Assembly: GCA_043744215.1 (NCBI GenBank)
Contig: JAYTVC010000028.1
Coordinates: 1-23,402 of the forward strand
Length of the DNA stretch: 23,402 nt
DNA from: JBEEJL01 sp043744215
GTDB taxonomy: Bacteria > Pseudomonadota > Gammaproteobacteria > Burkholderiales > JBEEJL01
Reading direction: 5' to 3'
The position numbers and the translations under genes are program-made. Positions 7,355-15,025 of this stretch are shown one piece after another. Positions within the stretch are counted from its first letter, which is position 1; every line of letters starts with the position of its first letter. The notes beneath the pieces are model-generated. The model was not told where the DNA came from, searched no databases, and worked only from the letters and a program-made list of their open reading frames with translations.

Positions 7355-8191
7355 ATGAAACTCTGCCACTTTGAAGCGGGCCTCGACAAGCCATTATTTT
7401 TAATCGCCGGCCCGTGCGTGATTGAGTCGCGCCAGATGGCACTCGACACCGCCGGCCAGTTAAAAGAAATCTGCGCGAGTCTCGGCATTCCGTTTATTTA
7501 CAAATCGTCTTACGACAAGGCCAATCGCAGCTCCGGTAAATCATTCCGTGGTTTGGGCATCGACGAAGGTTTGCAAATTCTCGCCGACGTAAAAAAACAA
7601 ATCGGCGTGCCGGTGCTGACCGACGTGCACGCCATTGACGAAATCGCGCAAGTCGCCAGCGTGGTTGATGTGTTGCAAACGCCCGCGTTCCTCTGCCGTC
7701 AAACGGATTTTATTCACGCCGTTGCCCAATGCGGCAAACCGGTGAACATCAAAAAAGGTCAATTTCTCGCGCCGCAAGATATGAAAAACGTCGTCGATAA
7801 AGCGCGCGAAGCCAGCGGTCAAGACAACATCATGGTGTGTGAGCGCGGCGTGAGTTTCGGCTACCACAATCTCGTATCTGACATGCGCTCGCTGGCGATT
7901 ATGCGCGACACGAAATGCCCCGTCGTATTTGATGCAACCCACTCGGTGCAACTGCCCGGCGGACAAGGCGACAAAAGCGGCGGACAGCGCGAACACGTGC
8001 CCGTGCTCGCACGCGCGGCCGTGGCGGTGGGTATCGCCGGCATTTTTATGGAAACGCATCCTGATCCCGCCAAAGCGATGTCAGACGGGCCCAATGCGTG
8101 GCCGTTGCCGATGATGAAGCAGCTGTTGACGACGCTCAAAGAAATCGACACGTTGGTGAAGCGCAGCGGTTTTGCTGAAAATAATCTGTGA
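7355..8191 (+). CDS. kdsA: 3-deoxy-8-phosphooctulonate (KDO-8-P) synthase
   Basis: It condenses PEP with arabinose 5-phosphate to give KDO-8-phosphate, the precursor of the KDO sugar that joins lipid A to LPS core. The 278-residue TIM-barrel protein shows AGPCVIES (18-25), YKSSYDKANRSSGKSFRG (49-66), LTDVH (88-92), KKGQF (133-137), FDATHSVQLPGG (192-203) and METHPDP (232-238). Cys21 stands where metal-independent enzymes such as the E. coli one have Asn. With His196, Glu234 and Asp244 it completes the metal site of the metal-dependent class. The gene sits 13 bp after pyrG and 94 bp before eno, an order conserved in beta- and gammaproteobacteria. Confidence 0.97.
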   Translation: MKLCHFEAGLDKPLFLIAGPCVIESRQMALDTAGQLKEICASLGIPFIYKSSYDKANRSSGKSFRGLGIDEGLQILADVKKQIGVPVLTDVHAIDEIAQVASVVDVLQTPAFLCRQTDFIHAVAQCGKPVNIKKGQFLAPQDMKNVVDKAREASGQDNIMVCERGVSFGYHNLVSDMRSLAIMRDTKCPVVFDATHSVQLPGGQGDKSGGQREHVPVLARAAVAVGIAGIFMETHPDPAKAMSDGPNAWPLPMMKQLLTTLKEIDTLVKRSGFAENNL

Positions 8192-8246
8192 GGCAAAATG
8201 TTTATCGCGTTCGTTTCGAGCAACAAAACAATCTCTTAAGCACGTA

Positions 8247-8273
8247 AAAATATTCAATATAATCAAATAGTTA
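8247..8273 (+). repeat. AT-rich dispersed repeat, copy in the eno leader
   Basis: The core is 8259-8273 (ATAATCAAATAGTTA). All 27 bases are identical to the reverse complement of 3319-3345. Its last base is the first base of the eno Shine-Dalgarno AAGGA (8273-8277), so a protein bound here, or folding of this RNA, could affect eno expression. Confidence 0.85.
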
Positions 8274-8285
8274 AGGAATAACAAT

Positions 8286-9569
8286 ATGAGCGCCATTGTT
8301 GACGTTATCGCCCGCGAAATTCTCGATTCACGCGGCAATCCCACGGTTGAAGCCGATGTGTTGCTGGAGTCGGGCATCATGGGACGCGCGGCCGTGCCAT
8401 CGGGCGCATCGACCGGCACGCGCGAAGCGATTGAATTACGCGACGGCGACGCGCAACGTTATTTCGGCAAAGGCGTGTTGAAAGCGGTCGAGCATGTGAA
8501 CACCGAAATTTGCGAAGCGCTGATCGGATTGGATGCGAGCGAGCAATCGTATCTTGATGGCGTGATGATCGAGCTCGACGGCACCGACAACAAAGCGCGC
8601 CTCGGTGCCAATTCAATTTTGGCGGTTTCCCTTGCCATTGCCAAAGCGGCGGCGGAAGAAAGCCATTTGCCGCTGTACCGATATCTCGGCGGCTCGGCCG
8701 GTATGCAATTGCCGGTGCCGATGATGAACGTGATCAATGGCGGTGCCCACGCCAACAACGGGCTCGACATGCAAGAGTTCATGATCATTCCCGTAGGCGC
8801 GCAAAGTTTTCGAGAAGCCTTGCGCTGCGGCGCTGAAGTTTTTCATACGCTGAAAAAAATCATCGACAAGCAAGGCATGTCCACCAGCGTGGGCGACGAA
8901 GGCGGCTTTGCGCCGAAGCTCGCCAACAACGAAGCCGCGTTAAAAATGATTATGCAGGCGATTGAAACCGCCGGTTATTTGCCCGGCACCGACGTCGCTA
9001 TCGGCCTCGATTGCGCCGCGTCGGAATTTTTCAAAAACGGCAAATACGAATTGCATGCAGACAAGCTGAGCCTCAGCGCAAAAGAATTCACCGACTATCT
9101 TTCCACCTGGGTTGATAAATATCCCATCATCAGCATTGAAGACGGCATGGCAGAGCAGGATTGGGACGGCTGGAAAACCCTCACGCAAAAACTCGGCAAG
9201 AACGTGCAAATCGTCGGCGACGACGTGTTTGTCACCAACACCAAAATCTTGCGCGAAGGCATCAAGCAAGGCATCGCCAATTCCATACTCATCAAAATCA
9301 ACCAGATCGGCACCCTGACCGAAACCTTCGCCGCCATTGAAATGGCCAAGCGCGCCGGCTATACCTCGGTGATATCGCATCGCTCGGGTGAGACAGAAGA
9401 CAGCGCCATCGCCGACATCGCCGTCGGCTCCAATGCGCTGCAAATTAAAACCGGTTCGCTGTCCCGCTCCGACCGCCTTGCCAAATACAACCAATTGTTG
9501 CGCATCGAAGAAGAACTGGGCGACGTCGGCACCTATCCCGGCCGCGACGCCTATTATCAACTGCGTTGA
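8286..9569 (+). CDS. eno: Enolase (phosphopyruvate hydratase)
   Basis: Enolase interconverts 2-phosphoglycerate and PEP in glycolysis and gluconeogenesis and, in many proteobacteria, also joins the RNA degradosome. The 427-residue length is standard. Signature segments are SGASTGTREAIELRDGD near the N terminus, the catalytic-loop GDEGGFAP, the metal-binding SIEDGMAEQDWDGW, the catalytic Lys in LIKINQIGTLTET, and SHRSGETEDS. The start is fixed by AAGGA eight bases before the ATG. The leader carries a full copy of the AT-rich repeat, so this gene may have its own promoter or control within the pyrG-kdsA-eno-ftsB cluster. ftsB follows after 37 bp. Confidence 0.98.
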   Translation: MSAIVDVIAREILDSRGNPTVEADVLLESGIMGRAAVPSGASTGTREAIELRDGDAQRYFGKGVLKAVEHVNTEICEALIGLDASEQSYLDGVMIELDGTDNKARLGANSILAVSLAIAKAAAEESHLPLYRYLGGSAGMQLPVPMMNVINGGAHANNGLDMQEFMIIPVGAQSFREALRCGAEVFHTLKKIIDKQGMSTSVGDEGGFAPKLANNEAALKMIMQAIETAGYLPGTDVAIGLDCAASEFFKNGKYELHADKLSLSAKEFTDYLSTWVDKYPIISIEDGMAEQDWDGWKTLTQKLGKNVQIVGDDVFVTNTKILREGIKQGIANSILIKINQIGTLTETFAAIEMAKRAGYTSVISHRSGETEDSAIADIAVGSNALQIKTGSLSRSDRLAKYNQLLRIEEELGDVGTYPGRDAYYQLR

Positions 9570-9606
9570 TAATAATCCGCTTCACTCCTATCGCCGTTAA
9601 AAAATC

Positions 9607-9909
9607 ATGCGCTATCTGACCATCACCCTGATCGCGCTGATTCTGCTGCTGCAATATCCGTTGTGGCTGGGCAAAGGCAGCTGGCTGCAAGTGTGGAAAA
9701 ACGACGCGGAGTTGAAAGAACAAAAAGCCGTCAACAAAAAACTGCAAGCGCGTAACAACGGCCTCGATGCCGAAGTGCGCGATTTGAAGCAGGGCTACGA
9801 AGCCATTGAAGAACGCGCGCGATCAGAGTTGGGGATGGTCAAGCCTGATGAAATTTTTTTTCAAGTGCTGGAGCCGGCTGGCGCGGCCCCAGTAGGGGGA
9901 AAAAAATGA
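9607..9909 (+). CDS. ftsB: Cell division protein FtsB
   Basis: FtsB is a small bitopic inner-membrane protein that forms the FtsQ-FtsB-FtsL subcomplex linking early and late divisome. The 100-residue product has one N-terminal membrane span (about 5-22, LTITLIALILLLQYPLWLG), then a periplasmic coiled coil (about 34-80, rich in K/E/L with DAELKEQKAVNKKLQARN) and the typical 'ARSELGMVKPDEIFFQV' end. Position directly behind eno is characteristic. In many relatives ispD follows, but here it does not. It is probably expressed with eno. Confidence 0.95.
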   Translation: MRYLTITLIALILLLQYPLWLGKGSWLQVWKNDAELKEQKAVNKKLQARNNGLDAEVRDLKQGYEAIEERARSELGMVKPDEIFFQVLEPAGAAPVGGKK

Positions 9910-9989
9910 GGATAGGTTGCTGAAGCAAAGCTGGCACAATTCACCAATTGGCACTTTTTCATTGATAACCATACTCAGTTTATTTAACT

Positions 9990-10640
9990 ATGTTTTCGAA
10001 AATCTCGGCCTTAATTCTAGTTGTTCAATTGTTTTGTGGATGTGCTGCACCACTCAAACAACCGGCGAAGCAAGGAACGTTGGAGAAAAACTTGCCTCTA
10101 CCTTACGCAAGGATGCGAGGCACTTGCCTATTGCCGGAACCTGCTTTGCTTTCGACGGTGAAGGTGCCCACGTCGATTGGTCTGTCAATAGATGTTTCCG
10201 AGCAAGGTAATGCTACGAGCGTGATTGTGAACGGATCGAGCGGTAACTGGGCTATTGACGAAGCGTTTGTCGTAGCAGGAAGCAGGTGTACGTTTCACCC
10301 TGCAACTATAGATGGTAAGGCTGTACCAAGAAGCCAGCATGAAATCGAATTCCGGTGGACCCCAGGCTATGAATTTTTGGGTCCTAAGCGTTGTTTTCAC
10401 CCACCGCATTACCCTAAGCAAGCATTGCTGAAAGCAGAATCGTCGAAAGTGATGGTCGGTTTCCTGATTCCTTCCGACGGCGGAGATGCTAAAATTTGGG
10501 TCAAGAGCAACCCACCAAGCCGTATTCTTGAAGCCGTTTCAGTTAATTCAGTGCGGTCTTGCCTTGAGTTTTCTGAAACACGCGTCGGTCTGCTAATGGA
10601 CATAATGTATGAAACGCCTTTCGTATACATGCTTGATTGA
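9990..10640 (+). CDS. Putative lipoprotein with two TonB-C-like halves
   Basis: The protein has 216 residues. An N-terminal hydrophobic stretch ends in LFCGCAAP, a plausible but imperfect lipobox (Cys18). Residues about 60-122 (GLSIDVSEQGNATSVIVNGS, then AIDEAFVVAG and FHPATIDGKAVP) follow the TonB C-terminal pattern, in which a 'DxxGxxxxVxVxxSSGxxxLDxA' strand-helix is followed by 'FxPAxxxGxxV'. Residues about 133-214 (HPPHYPKQALLKAESSKVMVGFL and on) look like a second, more diverged copy. Such proteins without a TonB membrane anchor are usually periplasmic and of unknown role. The start lacks a visible ribosome-binding site. By eye the gene is more AT-rich and less codon-biased than its neighbours, which suggests later acquisition. 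It occupies the place where ispD is often found. Confidence 0.65.
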   Translation: MFSKISALILVVQLFCGCAAPLKQPAKQGTLEKNLPLPYARMRGTCLLPEPALLSTVKVPTSIGLSIDVSEQGNATSVIVNGSSGNWAIDEAFVVAGSRCTFHPATIDGKAVPRSQHEIEFRWTPGYEFLGPKRCFHPPHYPKQALLKAESSKVMVGFLIPSDGGDAKIWVKSNPPSRILEAVSVNSVRSCLEFSETRVGLLMDIMYETPFVYMLD

Positions 10641-10753
10641 ATGTAATTGCTTTTATTTTGTATTCATATGGTGAAGCGAATCGATTTTGACTGAAGTTGT
10701 TTGGTTTGGGATAAAGCGTAGTGCGCATTCGCCAAAGGTATGTGCCAAATGTT

Positions 10754-11605
10754 TTACTCAACCAATGCGTCGCTTTTCTTGGCGCGGAAAACATTTTTAT
10801 TTTCGTAAAAACTTTCCGCATTATTTTCTTCCGACCATCCCGGCACGCCCATTAGGGGCAGTGGCGAAAAATCTTTCGATGCATAAATATCTTGAGACAG
10901 CCGCACAGCCATCATGGCGTCGTAGCGTGATAAATCAGTAACTAATTGATTATTATCAGTTTTTTTATCAATTAAAAATACGCTCGCTTTGCCCGTCATG
11001 CCCGCATAAGGCTGCAAAGATTTCTCATACAGCGCGTGGCCGAAAATAAAAAATCGCATGTGTTGTTGAACTTCTTCGCGGTGCTGCCAGAATAATTTTT
11101 TCCACTCAAAATTTTTGAGCAGATCAATCAGCCGCGCTTCGCTGCTGATGACGATCACGCCGCTTTCATCGAATAATGTCATCGCGTCTTGCACGGCGCT
11201 GCGATTTTTTTTCACCAGCGGTGAGCTTTGTTCAGTGTAGTGGCGTGCGTTGAGGGCAGCCTTGGTTTGCGGGAAGGTCATCCACACCAGCGCATTGAAT
11301 AAATCATGCCACGAGTTTTCGCGCGTTTGCACTTCACCGTGCAAATAAATGCGCGGTTCGTATCGCTGCTCAAATTCATGAGCATCGGTGTCCGGTGCAA
11401 CAAAACGTATCGGCTTGCCGCTTGCGGAGGTGATGACAAGGCCCTGTTGCGCCATGAGCTGATTGCAATCATCAGGCGTAGGAAATCTGTCGCGGGTTAT
11501 GCGCTGTAAGCCGCGCAGAGTATTTTGCAGCGGGGTGAATAGCGGCGATTGATTCAGCAAATCGGCCTGCCAGGTCGCTGCGACGTTTGGTAAAAGCATG
11601 TTCAT
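10754..11605 (-). CDS. DUF3025 domain protein
   Basis: The product is about 283 residues, predicted cytosolic, with no signal peptide. The family-defining segment is around WHDLFNALVWMTFPQTKAAL followed by N.RH, then a conserved 'DAMTLFDESGVIV' strand-helix and a 'FGHALYEK' motif. DUF3025 has no established function. The frame is open about 74 codons further upstream, but that extension is Arg/Cys-rich, crosses the FecR gene's terminator and looks non-coding. I therefore start at the ATG at 11605, with 11599 as an alternative. The C-terminal third contains a copy of the AT-rich repeat inside the coding sequence (10939-10953). It converges with the lipoprotein gene. Confidence 0.8.
   Translation of the reverse strand: MNMLLPNVAATWQADLLNQSPLFTPLQNTLRGLQRITRDRFPTPDDCNQLMAQQGLVITSASGKPIRFVAPDTDAHEFEQRYEPRIYLHGEVQTRENSWHDLFNALVWMTFPQTKAALNARHYTEQSSPLVKKNRSAVQDAMTLFDESGVIVISSEARLIDLLKNFEWKKLFWQHREEVQQHMRFFIFGHALYEKSLQPYAGMTGKASVFLIDKKTDNNQLVTDLSRYDAMMAVRLSQDIYASKDFSPLPLMGVPGWSEENNAESFYENKNVFRAKKSDALVE
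10939..10953 (-). repeat. AT-rich dispersed repeat core inside the DUF3025 gene
   Basis: The exact 15-base core ATAATCAATTAGTTA, read on the minus strand, is also found at 14791-14805 and 20438-20452. Here it encodes part of DNNQLVTDL. The flanks do not match the longer copies, so chance or selection on the core alone are both possible. Confidence 0.5.
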
Positions 11606-11668
11606 GCTGGAAGTATAAACCGGCACGCATCCGTTGCGGCGATGGCACGCAGTGTTAATGCGCGCACA

Positions 11669-11716
11669 AGTCTGCAAAAAAAACGCCGACAAATGCCGGC
11701 GTTTTTTTTGCAGACT
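11669..11716 (-). terminator. Intrinsic terminator behind the FecR/DUF6600 gene
   Basis: Perfect 20-base inverted arms (11669-11688 and 11697-11716) enclose an 8-base loop. The inner part CGGCG/CGCCG forms the stem and is flanked by an A8 and a T8 run, so it could work in both directions. On the minus strand it begins 8 bp after the FecR-family stop codon and separates that gene from the DUF3025 gene. Confidence 0.9.
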
Positions 11717-11723
11717 ACATAAT

Positions 11724-13661
11724 TTAACGCTGAGGCGTCGCTCTACGTTCGTCGTCGCGTCCGTTAAATTCGCGTTGGCGATGTTGCGCATGTCCGTCTT
11801 GTGCCGGCGGCGCTGCCTGCTGTGCAATTTGCGCGGCGGGAGCAGTTTGCGGTGCCGGCCGTTGCAAAACTTGCACGGCTTGTTGTGCGAATCCTGCCGG
11901 GGGCGCCGGGTGTATAACCGGCGCTTGCATAACCGGTGCCTGCATCACGGCAGGCGGCAATGGCCGTGCGATCTGCTGCGCAATCGGTTGCGCGACCGTT
12001 ACTGGTTGCGGTGCCGGTTGCATTAGCATGCGATCCCAACCCGGGCGACGATGTTCGCGCGGCGCCTGCTCGGCGGGTTGGCCGTTCGCTTGCGGTTGAT
12101 CAGGCGCGGGGCGCTGCGCATTTTCTATCGGTGGACGGGGCATCGGTGCGCGCGTAACCGGCGCTTGCTGTACAAGCATAGGCTCGCGCGAAACCGGATC
12201 GTGACGCATGCGCGGGTTGTTCATGCCGGGCGGCAGCCCGCCATTGCGCGCATCAACACCCGGCGCGACTTGCGCAGGTGGCATGGAACGCACGTCGTTA
12301 TTCGCTTGCGCTTGCGGCGCGTTTTGCATCAGACCTGGCTCGCGGCCAAATCGGCGATGCATCAAACCTGGCTGTGGCGTGTCAAGCCCCGGTGCCGTGC
12401 CCATCACCGCGCGCGGTAAAACCGGCGGAGCCACCGGCGCAGTGCGGGTAACGGGCGCATCGCTGAATGATTTCACCAACTGCTGTGCGATAGAAACCGG
12501 TTTGCTGAACTGGTCGCGCGGTATTACCGTGGTAAACGGGCGATGACTGAATTGTTGGTCCGGCTGATAACCGGCACGCAAATTGTTTGTCACATGCGAG
12601 TGGTTTACGTCACGAATATATTGGTTGCTGCAATGATAATGCGGATAGTACGGCTCGTTCCAACCGAGGGGAATCCAACCGACTGCCGGCGCATTGCCAA
12701 AAGCGAACGAGACATTCCAACCGGGGTCGCCCACAAAGGCCACCATCGCCGGCGCATAAACCGGGCGCGCATGATAACGCCCAGGTGCCCACGCCCAGAA
12801 ACCATTCACGCTTACCCAACGGCCATAGTGCGAGGGTGCGAAACCCCACGGTGCGTTATCGACCCATGTCCAACCCCAGGGTTGCACAAACACCCAGCGG
12901 CCATCGCGATAGGGTGCCCAGTTTGAGGCGACATAGGTCGGCACCCACACATTGCCGTAGCTGGCGTTCGACTGCCACGCGCCGTATTCATCCAGCGATT
13001 CATAGCCCGTCATTTCAGGCGACACATAACCTGCGCTGCGCGAACGCTCAATGCGATGATCGCGCTCGCGCGACCAATCGTCGAACTCGTCGCTCATCGC
13101 CATTTCGGTCGCGCCGCTGTAACGGTTGTTTGCATCGGCCACACCACTGCTGCCTGCGTAGAGCAGCGATTCGCGATTGGCTGTATCGACCATGCTGGCG
13201 GAACCTTGCAACACCGAGAGGCGCGTTGCCTGCGCATCGGTATCAATACGATAGCGGCCTGCCGCGCGGATCGTGGTAGTGGAATGCGGTGTCACAATGC
13301 GTACCACATCACCCTGATACAAATTGCGCACGCGCACATTGAGCGCGCCTTGCGCCAGCCGCGCGTCGATTACATTATCGGTCACGCCGAGCAAATCTAA
13401 TTGGCTGTTGCCGTCGATGCGCAACGCGCTCGAACCCACACGCACCTCGGCGCGGCTGTTGGCGCGCGTGGCCAAAGAGTTTTGTGAAGTGACCGGATAA
13501 TTCACCCCCGCCTCGCGCCAACCGCCGTATTCGTCATAAAACAAAACCGAACCGGACACATAACTCACCCGCCCCGCGCGGCCGGGAGGGTCGGCATAGG
13601 CAAAGCCCGTCGCAAAAAATGCAACAAAAAGAAGGAGGTAGGAAAGTGAGCGTTGTTTCAT
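11724..13661 (-). CDS. FecR-domain / DUF6600 secreted protein
   Basis: The protein has 645 residues. A signal peptide (1-23, cleavage after AYA) is followed by a FecR-like beta domain (about 30-160: RVSYVSGSVLFYD, then RAEVRVGSSALRIDG and the VVRIVTPHSTTTIRAAGRYR segment). Next comes a Trp/Tyr/Gly-rich DUF6600 region (about 220-350: YGNVWVPTYV, PYRDGRWVF, PWGWTWVDNAPWGFAP, HYGRW). The last 250 residues are disordered, rich in Pro, Gln, Ala and Met, with recurring PGLM and QAPV. No FecI-type sigma factor or TonB receptor gene is adjacent, so this is not a classical FecR anti-sigma factor. A periplasmic or envelope structural role is more likely. The ribosome-binding site is weak (AGGCGC). Its own terminator lies directly downstream. 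Confidence 0.85.
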   Translation of the reverse strand: MKQRSLSYLLLFVAFFATGFAYADPPGRAGRVSYVSGSVLFYDEYGGWREAGVNYPVTSQNSLATRANSRAEVRVGSSALRIDGNSQLDLLGVTDNVIDARLAQGALNVRVRNLYQGDVVRIVTPHSTTTIRAAGRYRIDTDAQATRLSVLQGSASMVDTANRESLLYAGSSGVADANNRYSGATEMAMSDEFDDWSRERDHRIERSRSAGYVSPEMTGYESLDEYGAWQSNASYGNVWVPTYVASNWAPYRDGRWVFVQPWGWTWVDNAPWGFAPSHYGRWVSVNGFWAWAPGRYHARPVYAPAMVAFVGDPGWNVSFAFGNAPAVGWIPLGWNEPYYPHYHCSNQYIRDVNHSHVTNNLRAGYQPDQQFSHRPFTTVIPRDQFSKPVSIAQQLVKSFSDAPVTRTAPVAPPVLPRAVMGTAPGLDTPQPGLMHRRFGREPGLMQNAPQAQANNDVRSMPPAQVAPGVDARNGGLPPGMNNPRMRHDPVSREPMLVQQAPVTRAPMPRPPIENAQRPAPDQPQANGQPAEQAPREHRRPGWDRMLMQPAPQPVTVAQPIAQQIARPLPPAVMQAPVMQAPVIHPAPPAGFAQQAVQVLQRPAPQTAPAAQIAQQAAPPAQDGHAQHRQREFNGRDDERRATPQR

Positions 13662-13791
13662 AGTAGCGCCTATAAAAGCGATGGGAGACGACTACTCAAA
13701 CGGCCATTTGGCGCCTGGGTTGACTGCCAGGGATGGCGCAGATTGTTTTCGGCGGTGGCTGGCGGGGTGTCGCACGGTATGTTGGTTGCCG

Positions 13792-13853
13792 GTTGGGGTT
13801 CGTGCCTCGCCAACCAACGCTAGGTGAGAAGGAAAGAAAAGCGATAGCGCTTT
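13792..13853. repeat. Dispersed GC-rich palindrome, copy 2, plus adjacent hairpin
   Basis: The 17 bases 13792-13808 (GTTGGGGTTCGTGCCTC) match the reverse complement of the element at 74-98. About 30 bp on, AAAGCG (13838-13843) and CGCTTT (13848-13853) form a small hairpin whose AGCGATAGCG core is shared with the REP-like unit at 3415. No gene is seen in the 219-bp gap 13662-13880. Confidence 0.55.
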
Positions 13854-13880
13854 CCGCCGAATGTAAGCGTGCGGATCGAC

Positions 13881-14798
13881 TTACATCGGCTTAAGCTGCC
13901 GTCTCGCATAAAAATTATTTGCCACCAGTGCACCGAGCACGATGGCGACGCCGATGAATTCTATGGCTTGAAATTTTTGACCTTGCCACAGGCCAATACC
14001 GAAGACGATGACAGGGATGAGGTTGCCAAACAACATGACATTCAGCGCGCCGAGTTTTTGCACGGCCACATTCCAGCCGATGACGGCGAGCACGGAAGAG
14101 AAGACGATCATGTAGGTCATTTCCGCTTTGACGTTGACCAGCGTCGGCCAATCGGGTGCGTGAATGTAGCCGATGAGTGTGGCGATCAAAGTAATTACGC
14201 CGACGGTGAGCATCGCAGGCGCGCAGGTGAGAGCGGTGAAGCGCAGAGGTGACCAGTGAGGGAATTTTGCCGCACCCAGTGTGTAAACCACCCAACTGCT
14301 TGCGCCTAAAAAAACCAATACGTCACCGAATAAACTGCCGCCACCAAAAGCATGGGCCGGGTCGCCTTTGGTGATGACGAGCACCGCGCCGGCGAGGGCG
14401 ACGGCGATGCAGGCGAGCGTGAATTTTTTTGGCCGCGCGCCTTTGATGGCCCAAACAAAAAACACCATCATCATCGGCTGCAATGCCGCGATGGTGGAAG
14501 CGTGGGCAGGCGTGGAGCGGCGCAGGCCTTCAAACGCGAGCAAGCTGAAGCCGGCAAAACCGAACGAGCCGTAAATCAACGCAGGCAAAAATTTGCCGTC
14601 GTATTTCAGCGCGGCTTTGCCTTCGATGAAAATGAGCAGCGCGAAAAAAATCAGTGCGGTGATGACGTAACGGATCAGCGTCATGTAAAACGCATCGACG
14701 CTGCCGAGAATTATTTTCGCGACGGGGAACATGCCGCCCCAGGAGAAGACGGCGACCAGCGCACCCATCATACCTAATAAAATATTGTTTATAATCAA
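13881..14798 (-). CDS. EamA/DMT family transporter
   Basis: The protein has about 305 residues with ten predicted membrane spans arranged as two EamA halves (about residues 8-145 and 160-300). The first half opens with FSWGGMFPVAKI, and the second contains SSWVVYTLGAAKF and GNLIPVIVFGIGLWQGQ. Members of the drug/metabolite transporter superfamily export small metabolites, but the substrate cannot be told. The given start is a TTG inside the AT-rich repeat (MIINNILLGMMGAL). ATGs at 14771 and 14768 would remove nine or ten residues. No good ribosome-binding site favours any of them. It has no close co-directional partner, with gaps of more than 200 bp on both sides. Confidence 0.88.
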   Translation of the reverse strand: MIINNILLGMMGALVAVFSWGGMFPVAKIILGSVDAFYMTLIRYVITALIFFALLIFIEGKAALKYDGKFLPALIYGSFGFAGFSLLAFEGLRRSTPAHASTIAALQPMMMVFFVWAIKGARPKKFTLACIAVALAGAVLVITKGDPAHAFGGGSLFGDVLVFLGASSWVVYTLGAAKFPHWSPLRFTALTCAPAMLTVGVITLIATLIGYIHAPDWPTLVNVKAEMTYMIVFSSVLAVIGWNVAVQKLGALNVMLFGNLIPVIVFGIGLWQGQKFQAIEFIGVAIVLGALVANNFYARRQLKPM

Positions 14799-14805
14799 TT
14801 AGTTA
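14791..14805 (+). repeat. AT-rich dispersed repeat core at the EamA gene start
   Basis: The core ATAATCAATTAGTTA is identical to the cores at 10939-10953 and 20438-20452. It overlaps the proposed TTG start of the EamA gene on the opposite strand, so it lies in that gene's translation-initiation region or promoter. Confidence 0.65.
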
Positions 14806-14945
14806 CAATCTATTTGCCAGGATTCGATTTTGCATGGGAATGAGACTTTCCTCTCTGCCGCAAAGGGACGTGTGGTGCGACAAGAATCCGGTTATGGGCA
14901 CAGTGATTATTTCCGTCATGCTCAGCGAAATTATAAACGCATAGG

Positions 14946-14967
14946 TGCGACAGTTGCGACAGTTGCG
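14946..14967. repeat. Short tandem repeat, 9-bp unit
   Basis: TGCGACAGT occurs twice in a row (14946-14963) and is followed by a partial third unit (TGCG). It lies in the 227-bp non-coding gap between the EamA and acylase genes. Confidence 0.7.
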
Positions 14968-15025
14968 CTTTCGGCGATGACGGGCTCGCGCTCATTACTT
15001 GGTTTGCCAATGAATGACTGCGCAA

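Noticed and set aside
10687..10941. 84-codon plus-strand frame at the 3' end of the DUF3025 gene
   Set aside because: Antisense to the DUF3025 coding region and without any recognisable feature.
11606..11827. Upstream extension of the DUF3025 gene
   Set aside because: It would cross the intrinsic terminator and overlap the end of the FecR-type gene. The composition is unlike a protein.
12587..13279. 230-codon open frame antisense to the FecR/DUF6600 gene
   Set aside because: Arg/His/Pro-rich nonsense composition typical of a shadow frame. The opposite strand carries clear domains.
14810..15025. 71-codon frame in the gap upstream of the EamA gene
   Set aside because: No start signal and biased composition. 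The 9-bp tandem repeat lies inside it, and nothing supports coding.
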